From: Volvox africanus
Taxonomy: Eukaryota; Chlorophyta; Chlorophyceae; Chlamydomonadales; Volvocaceae
Length of the DNA: 64,000 bases
Direction: 5' to 3'
Assembly (NCBI GenBank): GCA_030268105.1
Contig: BSDZ01000112.1
Coordinates: 639,501-703,500, forward strand
This document shows, one piece after another, positions 35,299 through 47,020 of the stretch. The first letter of the stretch is position 1. The number at the start of each line of letters is the position of its first letter. Under the pieces are notes generated by a model, which did not search any database, had not been told where the DNA came from, and saw only the letters and a list, made by a program, of their open reading frames with translations. The translations under genes were made by a program, and so were the position numbers.

Positions 35299-38200
35299 TA
35301 CATTGCATATTGTGTACGCTCACTTTACAACCAAGTCCGGTTTAATTGAACCATGGTACCTCCACATCTAGATGTGGGTCTAACAGAACTCCTCTACATG
35401 TGAATCTAAATCAAACACATGCATGGTGCCTGCTCAAGCATGACCTGTGTATTTCATAAGAGCGAGTGGTAGTTGTTGAAGGTGTTGAAAAACACCAGGG
35501 TTTACTTTCGCGGCAACGGAAGTTCCGATGTGTCAGATGAAACAACCAGCTGTCTCAGCAGGGCAGGATTGCCATTCAGCAGACCGTCGTGAGAATTTAC
35601 TGGTTTTTTCTCATCATCCACGAAAAATCATGTTAATGAAACATGGGTAGTGCACGATGCAGCCAAATGACATGAAAGCCTCAGACATCCAAGGAAGAAT
35701 CAGGCCGCACCAGCTCTCCAACCAGGCGAAAGGCGAAAGCTCTAGACGGGCCCTGCGAATGGTTTCTGAGAGAAGCCCTGTTTGGAAACGTCATCACAGG
35801 CTTAGAATCCTAGCGAACAAGCGCGTGCACATATGCATATGAGCAAGATCCTCAGACTGCAACGATCGTTGCGCCATGTGCGCATTGGCACCCGGGATCC
35901 AGATAACACCCAATCGGGTGGACTGGAGAGCCGGGATTCGTGGATTCCCCAGGTAGGTTCATTCCTGCAGAGCAGGAACCTGGATACTCCACTTCAGATA
36001 ACAAATCGGCACGTTTAATCATCGGATTCACCATCGCAAGTGATGCAATTTGCACAGTCAAATCAGAAACTACGATATCGATCACTCACGTACATAAGCG
36101 AGGCTCCGAGTCGGTCATTTGCAAATCTACAGGGTGCAGAATTTCGGAGACAGTGTAATCCATTGCCGGGCTGCGGGTAGTTGGGGCCGTCGGGGGATGC
36201 AGAAGCGTTGACATAAGCAGAAGCATAAACGCCACATTATACACACTCACACACTGATGCAGATAATCAAGAAGCGCTCAGTGGAAGAAGAAGTCGTATT
36301 TGTAGGTTTGTATAATCACGAGGATGTCAGAAACAGCCTCTGAGTTGTCTTCATTGCGCATTGCAGGTCCGAAATGTAGTACTTGTGCGAGCCGGCCTCA
36401 AGCGCCCATGACATGCCGGCCACGAACATCCAGAAATGCCAGCCCAGCTTTATGGCTGCCAGTGCAATGTTAGGTAAAGGGGACATGGACGCCCGCAGCA
36501 CCTGACCGTCAGGCAGCGTTCACGCTCAACACACCCAAGTGAACGTGTCATGTTTGGATGCAATCGTCCCAGCCCCAAACCAGTTACCGGAGATGGGATA
36601 GCGTGCTCCATCAACAATGCGAGAGTTGTTCGGCCCCCACACCGGCAGTGTCGCTCCAAAAGGGAACGGGTTTCGACAGCATTGAGGAGAGCTGGGAAAC
36701 CAGTTGGTCAGAGCCTTCAAAGAATGCAACGAGCCAAGAGTACTTCGCTCAGACAGCCAAGGGAAACAGTGAGTTCGTCAACAGGTAGATACACCCTCGG
36801 AAACTCTAGTCCGAATCTGTTTGGTGTCATCACTGCGCGCACTGAAAAAGTACGATTGTTCGAATTACATGTGGAACCAACCAACCTCAGAACCCAGGAA
36901 CATCAAGGGACGTAGAATGCTTGCGTTCGGTGTGGTGTCACTTGAAAGACCTGAAGGGGAGAAGAACAGGGAGAAGCAAAATCTTCAGAATACGGAAATC
37001 TGTCTTAGATCCAATGATGGATAAAGGAACCGATTAGGCTGATTTGGGTCAGACGCAGAACTCGTTCACGTCAGGTGCTTAGAGCACTTCAGAAACACGG
37101 ACCAATAGAGTTCGTAATCATCACACCACACTGTGCTGTTGCTTAATGCAGCGGTGAACACGAAATGCGGACGACAAATTCACGACGCGAGTATCCCAGA
37201 AGGTCAAGGGTCAGTTGTTCTGGCTTGACGGACCCGAAGGCCCTAAGTGTAAAATAAGGTCGGTGCTTCAGCGTCGATCAGTCGGGGAAAGTGTCATCCT
37301 TCCCATTGACCAGTCTGGGATACCTGCAACTTGTACGAAGAACACACTACCGGAGTCGGCAGACGGCGACAATGTACACCCAAGACGCATTCAGAAAACA
37401 AATTAGGAAAGTTATCGTCATCAGACTCCGAGTGAGCTGAGTATGTTTTCATCATTATGGCGGTGTGTTTGACCATCCCCACGCCTAGCGTGCATGTCAA
37501 GGTGACAGCCAATGAGTCAGAGACGCTCGGCGTCTGTCTATCCGCATGGATATCCCTGGCTAAAGGGACCAATAGGACTGGGGCGACAATACTCCTCATC
37601 ATTCTCAGAGGCCGCAGGGAGAAGACGCCCGGTCATTTGTGAGCATCGCCGAAACCGCTTTACGACAAGAAAATCTAGGCCATTTACTTACGATTGTTTA
37701 CACAACGGATGTCCTCATGTCGTCCGCATCAAATTATGGATCTATCAGGAGCCGCCTCGTCGTACTTGGCGGCGGAAGCCCAAGTTGTGGGCTCGCACGC
37801 TGTTCTGGGTCCACATGTGTCGACAAAGTTTGGTTATTTAGAAACGTGAAGGCTGAGGCCTTCGGAGGGAGCCAAGGCTCAAGGCGGCGGCCATTCCTTC
37901 GAGAGACTTCTGAACAGGTCTTCCAGTGCTTACCACGGGATCCAGCGGTATAATTGCGATGTTATTGTTAGATTGCCAAGATCATCATTGGAAGAAATGC
38001 GATAGAGGATTCCTAACACAAAGACCAGTGTCCGTGTCAGTACCCGCCTCTGGGCAGTGATGTTCATGATCTTATGTTAGAATCAGCGTGGACGCAGAAT
38101 TATCAGGTATGCGCATCGCCGGTATTTGTGCAACTGGTTAAACATATAAAAGCCTTATGGTACGAGTGGATCCATCGAACCGAAGAAACGGGAAAAGGCT

Positions 38201-39647
38201 GTTACCTGCTTGGAGTAGCGGTGCAACGTATAGGTTGGCTAACTATATCTTTCATCAACGTTTTACTTCAAATGCGATGAACGACAGTGATTTCTTTGGT
38301 TCTCGAATATTTTAATAGGCTTGCTGGCATGCTTGGAACGACTTGCATTTATATTACCCGTTTATATTATGAATACAGAAGTGGAAGCGCGAGAAGGTGA
38401 CAGCTCAATTATTTTACCCAGCCGAAGCAATTTCTGCTTATGTCAACTCGTCAGCCTATTGCACTCAGCCTGTCCGGCTTTCAATTTTCCTACCGTAATA
38501 ATTACTTTGATTGGAGGTTGCTGCATGGCATTGATATCGACAACGTGGTGCGTAGATTTAGAGGGTTACAGAACGTATGATTTCATGCCAATTACCAGCG
38601 GTGCTAGCGTACAAAGATATTCTTCCATCCTAAAGCTGTTGCCTATCATCTTTCCTGACTCATGCATGCGTCGCTTCTGCGCCTTGCCATGGGCATGGGC
38701 ATAATAACTCTAGTGTATATCTAGGCGCAACCCGTTTCCTCGAAAAAGCAACCAACTCCTCCACCTGATTCCGCAGTCCTGTCCCGCATACCACAAAAAG
38801 ACCATTCACACGCCCTCTATATGCCAATCGTCACTTCAGTATCATAATCAGTCCCACTTCCGTACAACACTCCGCCCTGTTAGATTCGTCTGACGGACGT
38901 ACAGGCAGTGGAGGACTGCCTAGATACGCTGCAGCGGGGGGCCTTCGCGGCAGAACGTGACCGGCTATCTCCTGCCAACTGTGTGCAGCTGTTCCGGCTG
39001 CTGCAGCTGGCCATTGAGTACTGCGCACACCTAAGGGCCGCACATGCGCTCTTGTTGGACTGCTATAACGTGGCCACGGCGACGGCGGAAAGGTGCGGTG
39101 CAGTGGTGCGGCAACGGCAATGGGGGGGATGGTGGGGAGGGGGCTGGGGTTGGTGTGGAGCGGCTGGCGGGGCTTGGAACGGGAAGGAAGCTTGAGGCGG
39201 TGATGAGGTCCGGGGCGGCAGTGATAAGGTTTGGCCGGTTTCAAGGTGACAAAACCAAAGCAGCGGTGCAGTCTGCGATTGGAGATGGAGCAGTTGCGTC
39301 TCCTTATCAAAACACAATACTTGTTATACTCGTTATTACAGGTCGCAGTCCGTGACCAAGGACTTCTTTTGATGAGGTGGCTGGAGCGTGTGTGGTGCAT
39401 ATGCGTGTGTACATGTGCACTAGTAATACCACTAGCATGCCATCTGCGGAAGAAAAGTGGAGTTTGGGCGGGTGGAGGACATGAAGAAGGAAGGAGCGGA
39501 GGGAAGGGGGCTGTCGGGAGGTGGAGAGGGAGGTGTACCCATTGACACCCAACTGGGTCGGGCATTCCGGAATCTCCCTTCACTCCGTGTTTGCTACTAA
39601 GGGCTTCATTAACACTATATAGGCTGTACGCTTACGGAATCCCCTCC
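35299..39647 (+). repeat. Segmental duplication, copy B
   Basis: Partner of 24722-29332, in direct orientation and about 10.6 kb away (start to start). It is near-identical at both ends and diverged in the middle. Its right end runs into the first recognised exons of the DZIP1-like gene, so that gene's 5' region lies within the duplicated block. Confidence 0.95.
36316..36729 (-). other. Possible coding fragment inside duplication (copy B)
   Basis: Counterpart of 25738-26151 with the same two minus-strand frames and the same roughly 35-bp interruption. Only one substitution separates the copies here, so conservation gives no independent support for coding. Confidence 0.2.
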
Positions 39648-42600
39648 TGCAGCACATCCCCAACGGTCCGAACATCCCTCCCGCATTGTCTAACAATCCC
39701 CCTGGGCCCCCAGCTGGAAGGCCGCGGCGCGCACTTACCTGGACGTGGGGTCGTCGTTTTTATCTGATAGCTTGGGGATGGGGGATGTCAGTCGGGAGGC
39801 TCTGGACGCTACGGATGCGGCCAAGTCGGCTCTGGAGGCGGCAGACCGCGATTACAATGCGGCGCTGGATGCGCTGGAGGTGAGAGAAGGGAAAGCGATA
39901 CATGGAACCTATTGACTCAGAGAGGGAGGGGAGAGGGAAAGGGAGGGGAAGGGAGGCAGGCAGGCAGGCAGGGAGGGAGGGAGGGAGGGAGGGAGGGAGG
40001 GAGGGAGGGAGGGGATGCATGAAGGGCGGCCCCTGTCCCTCCTCCCATTGGGCTTGGAGGGACAGGGGCGACGGATTTGTGTTGTCCGGGGGTTTTGGGG
40101 GCCATGTGAGGTTGGCTTAGAGGGGGGTTCTTCACGTCAAGACCTAAGTAGCAAAATTATGAGGCTAGATCACCCTCAACACCGCCCTCGCTGTAACCAT
40201 CGGCCCCACCCTCAACAGGCTGAGGACACCCGCGCTCGCCACTTCAGATTCCGTAAGCAGCGCACTGAGATTTCCTGGTCGCAGCTTAATGCCGCAGACG
40301 CCGATCGACTCGTGGCCTCTCTGGACGTGGGGCTGCTGGAGGCTGTTCTGCCCAACCTCACGTACGGCAGCATCACTAGTGAGGACGACGAGCAGCTGAC
40401 GCCGCATCATTTCGGCCAGCTCATTCCCCTTGCACAGGTGTGCGTCTGTATGTGTGTGCGTAAGTGTATGTGTGAGTAGCAGGTCGAGTTTTACACCACC
40501 CTCCCCCTCTCCCTATCTGGTACTCGACTCCCCTTCCCTCTGCCTTCACCCCTCCCTGCCTTCTCCCCTCCCCCTTCCCCCCTTCTCCCCTTCCCACCCC
40601 TCCCCTCCCCTCCCTCCCTCCCAATCCATCTCTGTTTTTCTCTTCCCATATGCCAGGCCGCTCTAGACTACGTGCTGTGGCAGGCCAACGCGACCGGGGC
40701 ACTCATGGTGGGAACGGAACCGCGGAGTAGGGTTTCGGGTCTAGGAACTGATCACGTTTGTGGCTTTGGAAATAACTTAGACCTATTGATTTGTCCTGGC
40801 AAAGAATGTGGGCGACGGGTTTCGGAGCTGGGTTTGTTGGGGTTCGGAAAACAATTAACCCGGGGGTCACGGAGAGGTGGTCCTCTCTCACGGGCAGTAC
40901 GCACTCCTTAGCAAGCTGTGACCTATGACCTGAATGCAGTGGACACAATAACCAGGCCTGCCGTTGACTGTTTCTGTCGGCAATCTTCACGTCGTGCTTG
41001 CGCTGCTTTCTTCGTGCTCCTTGACATCTTGGTGTACCTCATTCGCAGGAGCAAGCCATGTCGGCGCTGCAGGCGGCTTGTGTGGACATACCCACTCTCA
41101 CCAGTGCCACGCAGGTGCGGCAGGTGGAGCTGCCGAGGGAGGGCCGCGGGCGGGGGGGAGAGTGTGAGGGGTGATTTCGGGGTCGGTCCTGAAGGGGTGA
41201 TGAAGGGGTGATGACCGCCCGCAATCGGAAAGGCAATCAGGGGGATAGATTGAGGTTCCGTGAGAAAGCGAGCGAGGGAGGGATTGGGAGGGAGAGATTG
41301 GGAGGGGGGAAGGGGGGGAGGCAAGACCAGAAACTGCACAGAGAGCAACTTATCGACAATTGATTCGGTACCTCTTTACCCCCCCCCCTCCCCTCCCTCC
41401 ATCGGCCTCCGGGCTGGTGGTTGTGTCAAACTACTCCCCCTCTTTTACCGACTGCAGGAGCTCCATGGCAACATCACCTCACTGCTTTTGGGCGGGCCTC
41501 AGCCACACGAGGGGCCCCTTCTGACGGGCGCTGTGGCCAGTGGTGGTGGCGGAGGAGGAGGAGGAGGAGGGGGGGGTAACGCCGTGGGCGTCCCGGGCCT
41601 TGGCCTGAGGGGCTCGACCGATCTCGGCGGTGGCGGCGGCAGCGGAGGCGGAAGGGGAGGGGGAACGGGCGGCGGGGCGTTTCCGTTGCCCTGGGCCTCA
41701 GTTTCCACTGACCTTGGACTGCAGTACGGGCAGGTACGTGAGGAGGGAGGACGGAATGGAGGTTGGTATGCGATAGTGAGGTGGGTGGTGAGCTGAAGGT
41801 GGTAGGGAGAAAGGGGTAAGGTTGGGGGCTGAGAAAGGGTTATCAAGGGAGCTTCCATAAGAAATGGTGTGTGCGCGTATGTATGTATGAGAGAGAGATA
41901 CGGGGGGTAGAAAGAGACACAGACACAGCGTATGTGTATCTTTGGAGGGGAATCAATGACCCCGGTCGTCGCTCTAGCCCTTGTCCACTTTGGCAGCCAC
42001 TTTGCAGTTTTGGACCATCTGCCACCTCCCCCCTTTAATTCGCCTTTGTCATCAAAGTACGGCAGCGGGCGGCTAAACACCTCCCCAGGCTTCACTCGCG
42101 CCTCCTCGCCGGCACATCCCCGACCTAGAAGTGGTGCCCCTGGGGGGCCACCACAGGTAGGCGGTCCGAGGGGGTGCCAGAACAAAACACATACACATGG
42201 GTCATTGGAATCCCCCCTTCATCCCCACGACGCAATATGGGTGTAGGACGGACTCAGTTTGCTCGGTTTCGGAGCCCACAACTAAACCCCACTACGCCTC
42301 TCACTCCACATCGCACTTCCATCCCCACACTTCCCAATATTTCCCCCCTTTCCACACACACACACACACACACATCAGGGCGGTGGATGCTGCTGATGGT
42401 GACAGCTGTTCTCTCCCCATTCCCTCCCCCGCCCATTACCCACCCCTTTCCAGGTTCTGCGTCTGGGACCCTCCCGGCTGGGCACCCCGGCTGGTGCAGC
42501 CCCGGGGGCCACATACTCTGGGGCCCTGGCGGCATTGCTAGGGACGTCGGGGGGGTCACCGACCAGCCGCGTTTCCGGCAGGTGAGGAGTGGGTGTGTGG

Positions 42601-45600
42601 GGTTTAGGTGGGGCAGGGAGCAAGGGACAGGGACAGGGTTTATAGCTGCCACCCCGTCAGCCCGCGGCGCATTATCGGGCCCCCGGAGTGAGGGGGCCAC
42701 AACCAACAACCAACGCACCAACGCCTTCCCTCCGCTCGCCGTATCGCGGTTGGTATTTGGTTCGGTAGTGCCAACTGTCAACTTACTGGCCGGTTGACAT
42801 CGTGCCGTGGTACGGCTCTCTCCTCAGCTTTGCAAGTGGCGCCTTGGACGAGCTGGTGGCGGCGGCGGCGCTGGCCGGCGGCAGCACTGGCGGCGGCGGC
42901 GGTGCAGCAGCGCTGCCTGTTCTCGAGCTTCACAGTCGCGCTGCGGAGCTGAATGACAAGGTGGACGATATCGAGCAAAACTTACGGTGGGTGTGTCGTA
43001 CCTTGGGATTTCGGAGCCACTATCTCATTGATTCTTTCCTTTCCGTTTGTCTTCTCTCCCAGTGTGGAATGTTTGCCCGGTGCCCTTCACTTCGCTGCTT
43101 TCCGCTCTCACGACCAAATGATGATTCCCGAGTGACGGCCGCACTCGCACTCACAGAGTCGAACGGAACAAGACGGCGGAGATGCGGCGCATTTTGGCGG
43201 ACATTAAAGACCGCCTCAATCAGCGACCTCTGAGCGGAGGTGGCGGAGGCGGCGACGGGAGCAGCCTCTCACCCGCGGATTCCCTGACCTTCCCCGCCGC
43301 CAACCCCCTAACTTTCGACTCCGGCCGGGGTCCCAGCCACGCCGGGTATTCAGCCTTCATCAACACGCCCTCCGCCGCCGCAGCGGCGGAGGTGAGTGCC
43401 GGCGGCGGTGGGGGAGGTTTGCGGTACGGCAGTACTGCTGGCGTGAGCATTTCGGGACCGCATTACTCGGATCCGACGTCGGGGTACCAAAGCAAGGTTC
43501 GAATGTAGGTAGTTGGAAACCGGACTTGGAGGGAGGGGAGGCGAGGGGAGCAGTGTTTTTATTTAATAACCAGCTACTTTTTCGTAACCAAAAATGTTTT
43601 GGACTTGTGAAGCCGTATCCAGGAAGATTGGTTGGGACTTGGGCTGGTTGCTTGTGATGGATGGTATGAGGTGTACGATCCTGGGATGTGTATGGGTTAA
43701 TAATGGTCCAAGATGACCAATTATTTGGAAATCTTCCAATGGGGAATGTATCTGCATCTGCAGGTGGAGTATAACAATAGGAATTCAGGGGATTTCAATA
43801 TATTAGCCCTGGTTCAAGGCCCCCCTCCCACTGCTGTGGCACCGGGCCCAATGGCCCGGTAGATTTCAAAAGAGAGATATTTTTGCCTGGAAAGCTTAAG
43901 AATGTGCGCATGTGAATGATGATGTGAAGCCCCCAAAGCTGTTGCTCTTTTAAAGACAAAAGAACAATTTGCTAAGCTAGTTCATAGCTAGTAATGGCAA
44001 GCAGGTCCACCAGGTCAGGTCAGCGGGGTTCTCCGGCCTGAAGGCCCTCAGCATGTGCATGTACGGCCAGAACTTATTGAAGCTCAGCACATCTCCTGGC
44101 CTCCTGGTCTTTTTCGCCGTTGTAAGTTTGTAACCAACGTAACGTGTTTAGTTATTTCGTTATTTTGACCTGTACCCAAAGTCAGACACACAAACACTGG
44201 AGGGGAGGGGAGGGGAGGAGGAAAGTTTGGGAAGACATAGACCTGGATGAGCAAGTGATGAAACTGAGAAAGCCAAGGTTTAGTACCTCCCTGCCCTGTC
44301 GCCCTCACCCTGGCCCTCGCCTGGGAGCCCGTGGGGCAGGATACCTGCATGACGTGTATAAGTCAACGTGGCAGGAAGAGGTTGGAGCTGGTTTCGGACT
44401 GTTACCCCCTCCCCCCTTCCCAAACATTCTCATGAGCCTTTGTCTGATCTCCTCCCCCCCCGCAACCCCCCTCCCTCGACCGGGTACCTCGTCAGTGCCT
44501 GAGGCTGCGTCTCTGTCGTTCCCCTCGACATCCACATTTTTATGCACTCCCTCTCCCCCTCAGCCCCTGGGTTTCGTTTTCAGCACCAGGATTCGCTATA
44601 GCATTCGTTCAGCACCAGGATTCGATTTTTCCGACTTCCCCTCCCCCCGCAACCCCCCCCCCTACACACACAAACACACATACACACACATACCTTCGCG
44701 AACTGGTTTCTCTGCACAGCATTGTGGACGAGGACGCCATTCGTGAGCAGGAGCAGCAGCGGGCCTTGCAGGTGTTAGCGCAGCAGGCGGAAAAGCTGAA
44801 ACAGCAGGTGAGGGTGGGTTTGGGTATGGAAGGGAGGGGCCGTGTGCCTGTCTGCCTGGGGGCGGTCGTACATGTGTGAGTGTGAGGAGAGAAGCCGATT
44901 GTACAAAAGGTGTGTGTGTGTGTGTATGGGGACACGTATGCTAGTGTGGATGGTGCCTTGATAAGGAGAATCACCAACTCTCCGGAAGTACTTAGATGCA
45001 AACCCGAGAGCGGAAGCAGGGTGTCATAGGGCAACACGAAACACAACACAACAGGGCGTGATGCGATGTGGTCTATCTTGATGAGATAAAACACGATACG
45101 ACACGTCCATACGTACGGCGCTGCAACATGACGCGACGCGATGCAGCCACCTTCTTTGTCTCTCCCCCGGAAGGTGTCCTTGGGTGATGTCTTCTGCTGC
45201 TATCCTCTCGAAGGGCACCCTCTCTTCCCCCTACCCCCTATTGCATCTCACCCTTCATCACCACCACCTCCATCAGATGCTCCGCGAGCACCAAGAGCGG
45301 CGCCTGACTGCCTCGACCGCCGCCTCCGCGGCTGCAGCCGGGCCCTCTCTGCAGCAGATGGGACCCTTCGCCGGGGCGTCGGCGCCGTGGACGGCGCACA
45401 TGATCAAGGTGACGGGTTTAGGTAGCCGGGGTTGGGGGAAGCTCGGTTATGAGGCTCAGCTAAAGAGTGCCATCACCATCACCTCCACCTCCACCACCTC
45501 CACCTCCACCACCTGCCCCACCACCATCACCACCTCCACCACCTCCACCTCCACCACCACCCCCATAATTATACCACCTCCACCACTATTGCCAACAGAC

Positions 45601-47020
45601 TGGATCCGAACCGCGAGTTTATGTGGGGCGAAAGGGCGTTGGGGTTCGGATGGGCGGGGTGGATGTGCGCTCGAGAGACAGGGCAGAGCGGACCGCTTCA
45701 CGTACGTTTGCTGACACTGCCCTTACCGTTGTAACCGTTGTGACTGTCCCAATCGCTGCAACCGTCGCAACTACCTGCAGGACGGATCTCGTCACAGCCG
45801 TCAGGCTAGCAGGTAGGCGATCCCCATTCCCAACCCCTCCCCCAACCCCCAGGAGAGCGGCTTGTGTCCCCGCGAGAGTGTGAGGGTTTTAGGCAGAGGG
45901 GCGGGGGTAATGGATGTGGAGGGGGCCACAGGAGGGAAGATGAAACCTTGATGATCAGATGGAGGTGATCAGGAAACGCAATCACTTGAAATGTTATTAA
46001 GCCAAAAGGGAAGGGGCGAGGTGGATGGTCAGAAGATTGGAGGCGAAGATGGTGGGGGGGGGTTGGGCGACAATCATCTCGGACGACATTACAATCGATG
46101 GCTCGGTTGCCAACAGTACCACCACCACCACCAAGGCCGCTGTTACCGTTTTCGCCCACCACCATCACCACCACCATCATCATCATCATCATCACCACCA
46201 TCACCTCCATCACCATCATCACAAACACAAACACAAACGCAAAAGCCACCATCACCACCACGACTGCCACAACCGCAGGGAGGCCAACCCCGCACTGCGC
46301 CGAAGCGGCGTGCGGCGTTCCAGCCCTGGGAAGGTGAGCCGACCCGGCAGCAGCAGCCAAGTCTCCTCCCGACAACAGCCGCAACACCTACACCGGGTGG
46401 CCGACAGCTCCGACTCCGACCATAACGCCAGGGAGGCACTCGCCGCAGCAGCAGCAGCAGCGGCGCACACAGACTCGCGAGCCGGTTCTCGACAAGGCAG
46501 TGCGGGGGGCACCACCGCGGGCGGCGGCAGTCGGCCCCCGCGACCCGCGCTGTCGAGACTCTCGGGCCCGACGATACACGGCAGCCTAGGGGACCTGCCG
46601 GCGGCGGCAATGTACGGCATTTCAGGCAGTGTCGCCACCGCTAGTTTGCGCCCGGCCACGGTGTCGGGAAGTACGGGATATGAAGCAGCCACCAGCGCTG
46701 GCGTTGGCAGAGGCGGAGGCGGAGGCGGAGGCGGAGGCGGAGGCGGCAGCTTGCACGCACGGGCGGGTGACAATTTTCAGGACGGCCGTTTTGCCGCCAC
46801 TGCTGCGTTCGGCTCCGTATCGCTCGTGAGATCAGAAAAAGAAGCTGCAGCGGCGGCAGCCACTGCCGCTGCCGGCAGTGGCGGAAGGGGCGGCGGCGGC
46901 AACATTTCCAAGACTTCAAGCTTCTCCGACCACACGTCACCGGCTTCCCAGCTGTCGTACAGGTCGGCGTCAGGCTGGGATGCAGCGTTGCCGCTAGCGG
47001 CCAGTGCGGCGGGACGGTGA
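38905..47020 (+). CDS. DZIP1-like ciliary protein, multi-exon (5' end not found)
   Basis: Phase-matched exons: 38905-39092, 39714-39879, 40219-40437, 40657-40707, 41049-41114, 41458-41733, 41929-42156 (start uncertain), 42454-42581, 42828-42986, 43157-43496 (end uncertain), 44720-44807, 45277-45408, 45599-45664, 45781-45812, 46279-47020; about 950 residues. The join from 43496 to 44720 is out of phase, so an exon is missing or a boundary is wrong. The third and fourth exons carry the DZIP1 N-terminal domain: FRFRKQRTEISWSQLNAADA, then LDVGLLEAVLPNLTYGSI, then QLIPLAQAALDYVL. Exon 1 has a similar second half (LSPANCVQLFRLLQLAIEYC). Later parts are Gly-rich, then coiled coil (AAELNDKVDDIEQNL; EDAIREQEQQRALQVLAQQA), then a Ser/Gly/Ala tail. 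DZIP1 proteins act at the ciliary base and transition zone; that role is inferred. I see no C2H2 zinc finger, which animal DZIP1 has. Confidence 0.72.
39950..40013. repeat. GGCA/GGGA microsatellite in DZIP1-like intron
   Basis: Four GGCA units followed by about eleven GGGA units in the intron 39880-40218. Confidence 0.95.
42353..42376. repeat. CA dinucleotide microsatellite
   Basis: CACACA run in the intron 42157-42453 of the DZIP1-like gene. Confidence 0.9.
44204..44286 (+). repeat. Dispersed 85-bp repeat, copy 2
   Basis: Near-identical to 11187-11283. The plus strand reads WEDIDLDEQVMKLRKPRFS; the two differences in the unique part (TTT/GTT and TTG/GTG) both change the amino acid. It falls in the poorly resolved part of the DZIP1-like gene between 43496 and 44720, and here the frame is on the sense strand and stays open into following sequence, so it could be a captured exon. 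Confidence 0.9.
46155..46258. repeat. CAC/CAT trinucleotide repeat in the last intron
   Basis: A CACCATCAT-rich tract that is open in frame with the last exon and would encode a His/Lys-rich segment. I place it in the intron because the acceptor at 46278 gives a phase-consistent join to the mini-exon 45781-45812. Confidence 0.8.

Noticed and set aside
46025..46278. His-rich start of the last DZIP1-like exon frame
   Set aside because: It is open in frame but made of a CAC/CAT microsatellite. The acceptor at 46278 gives a phase-consistent join to the mini-exon at 45781.
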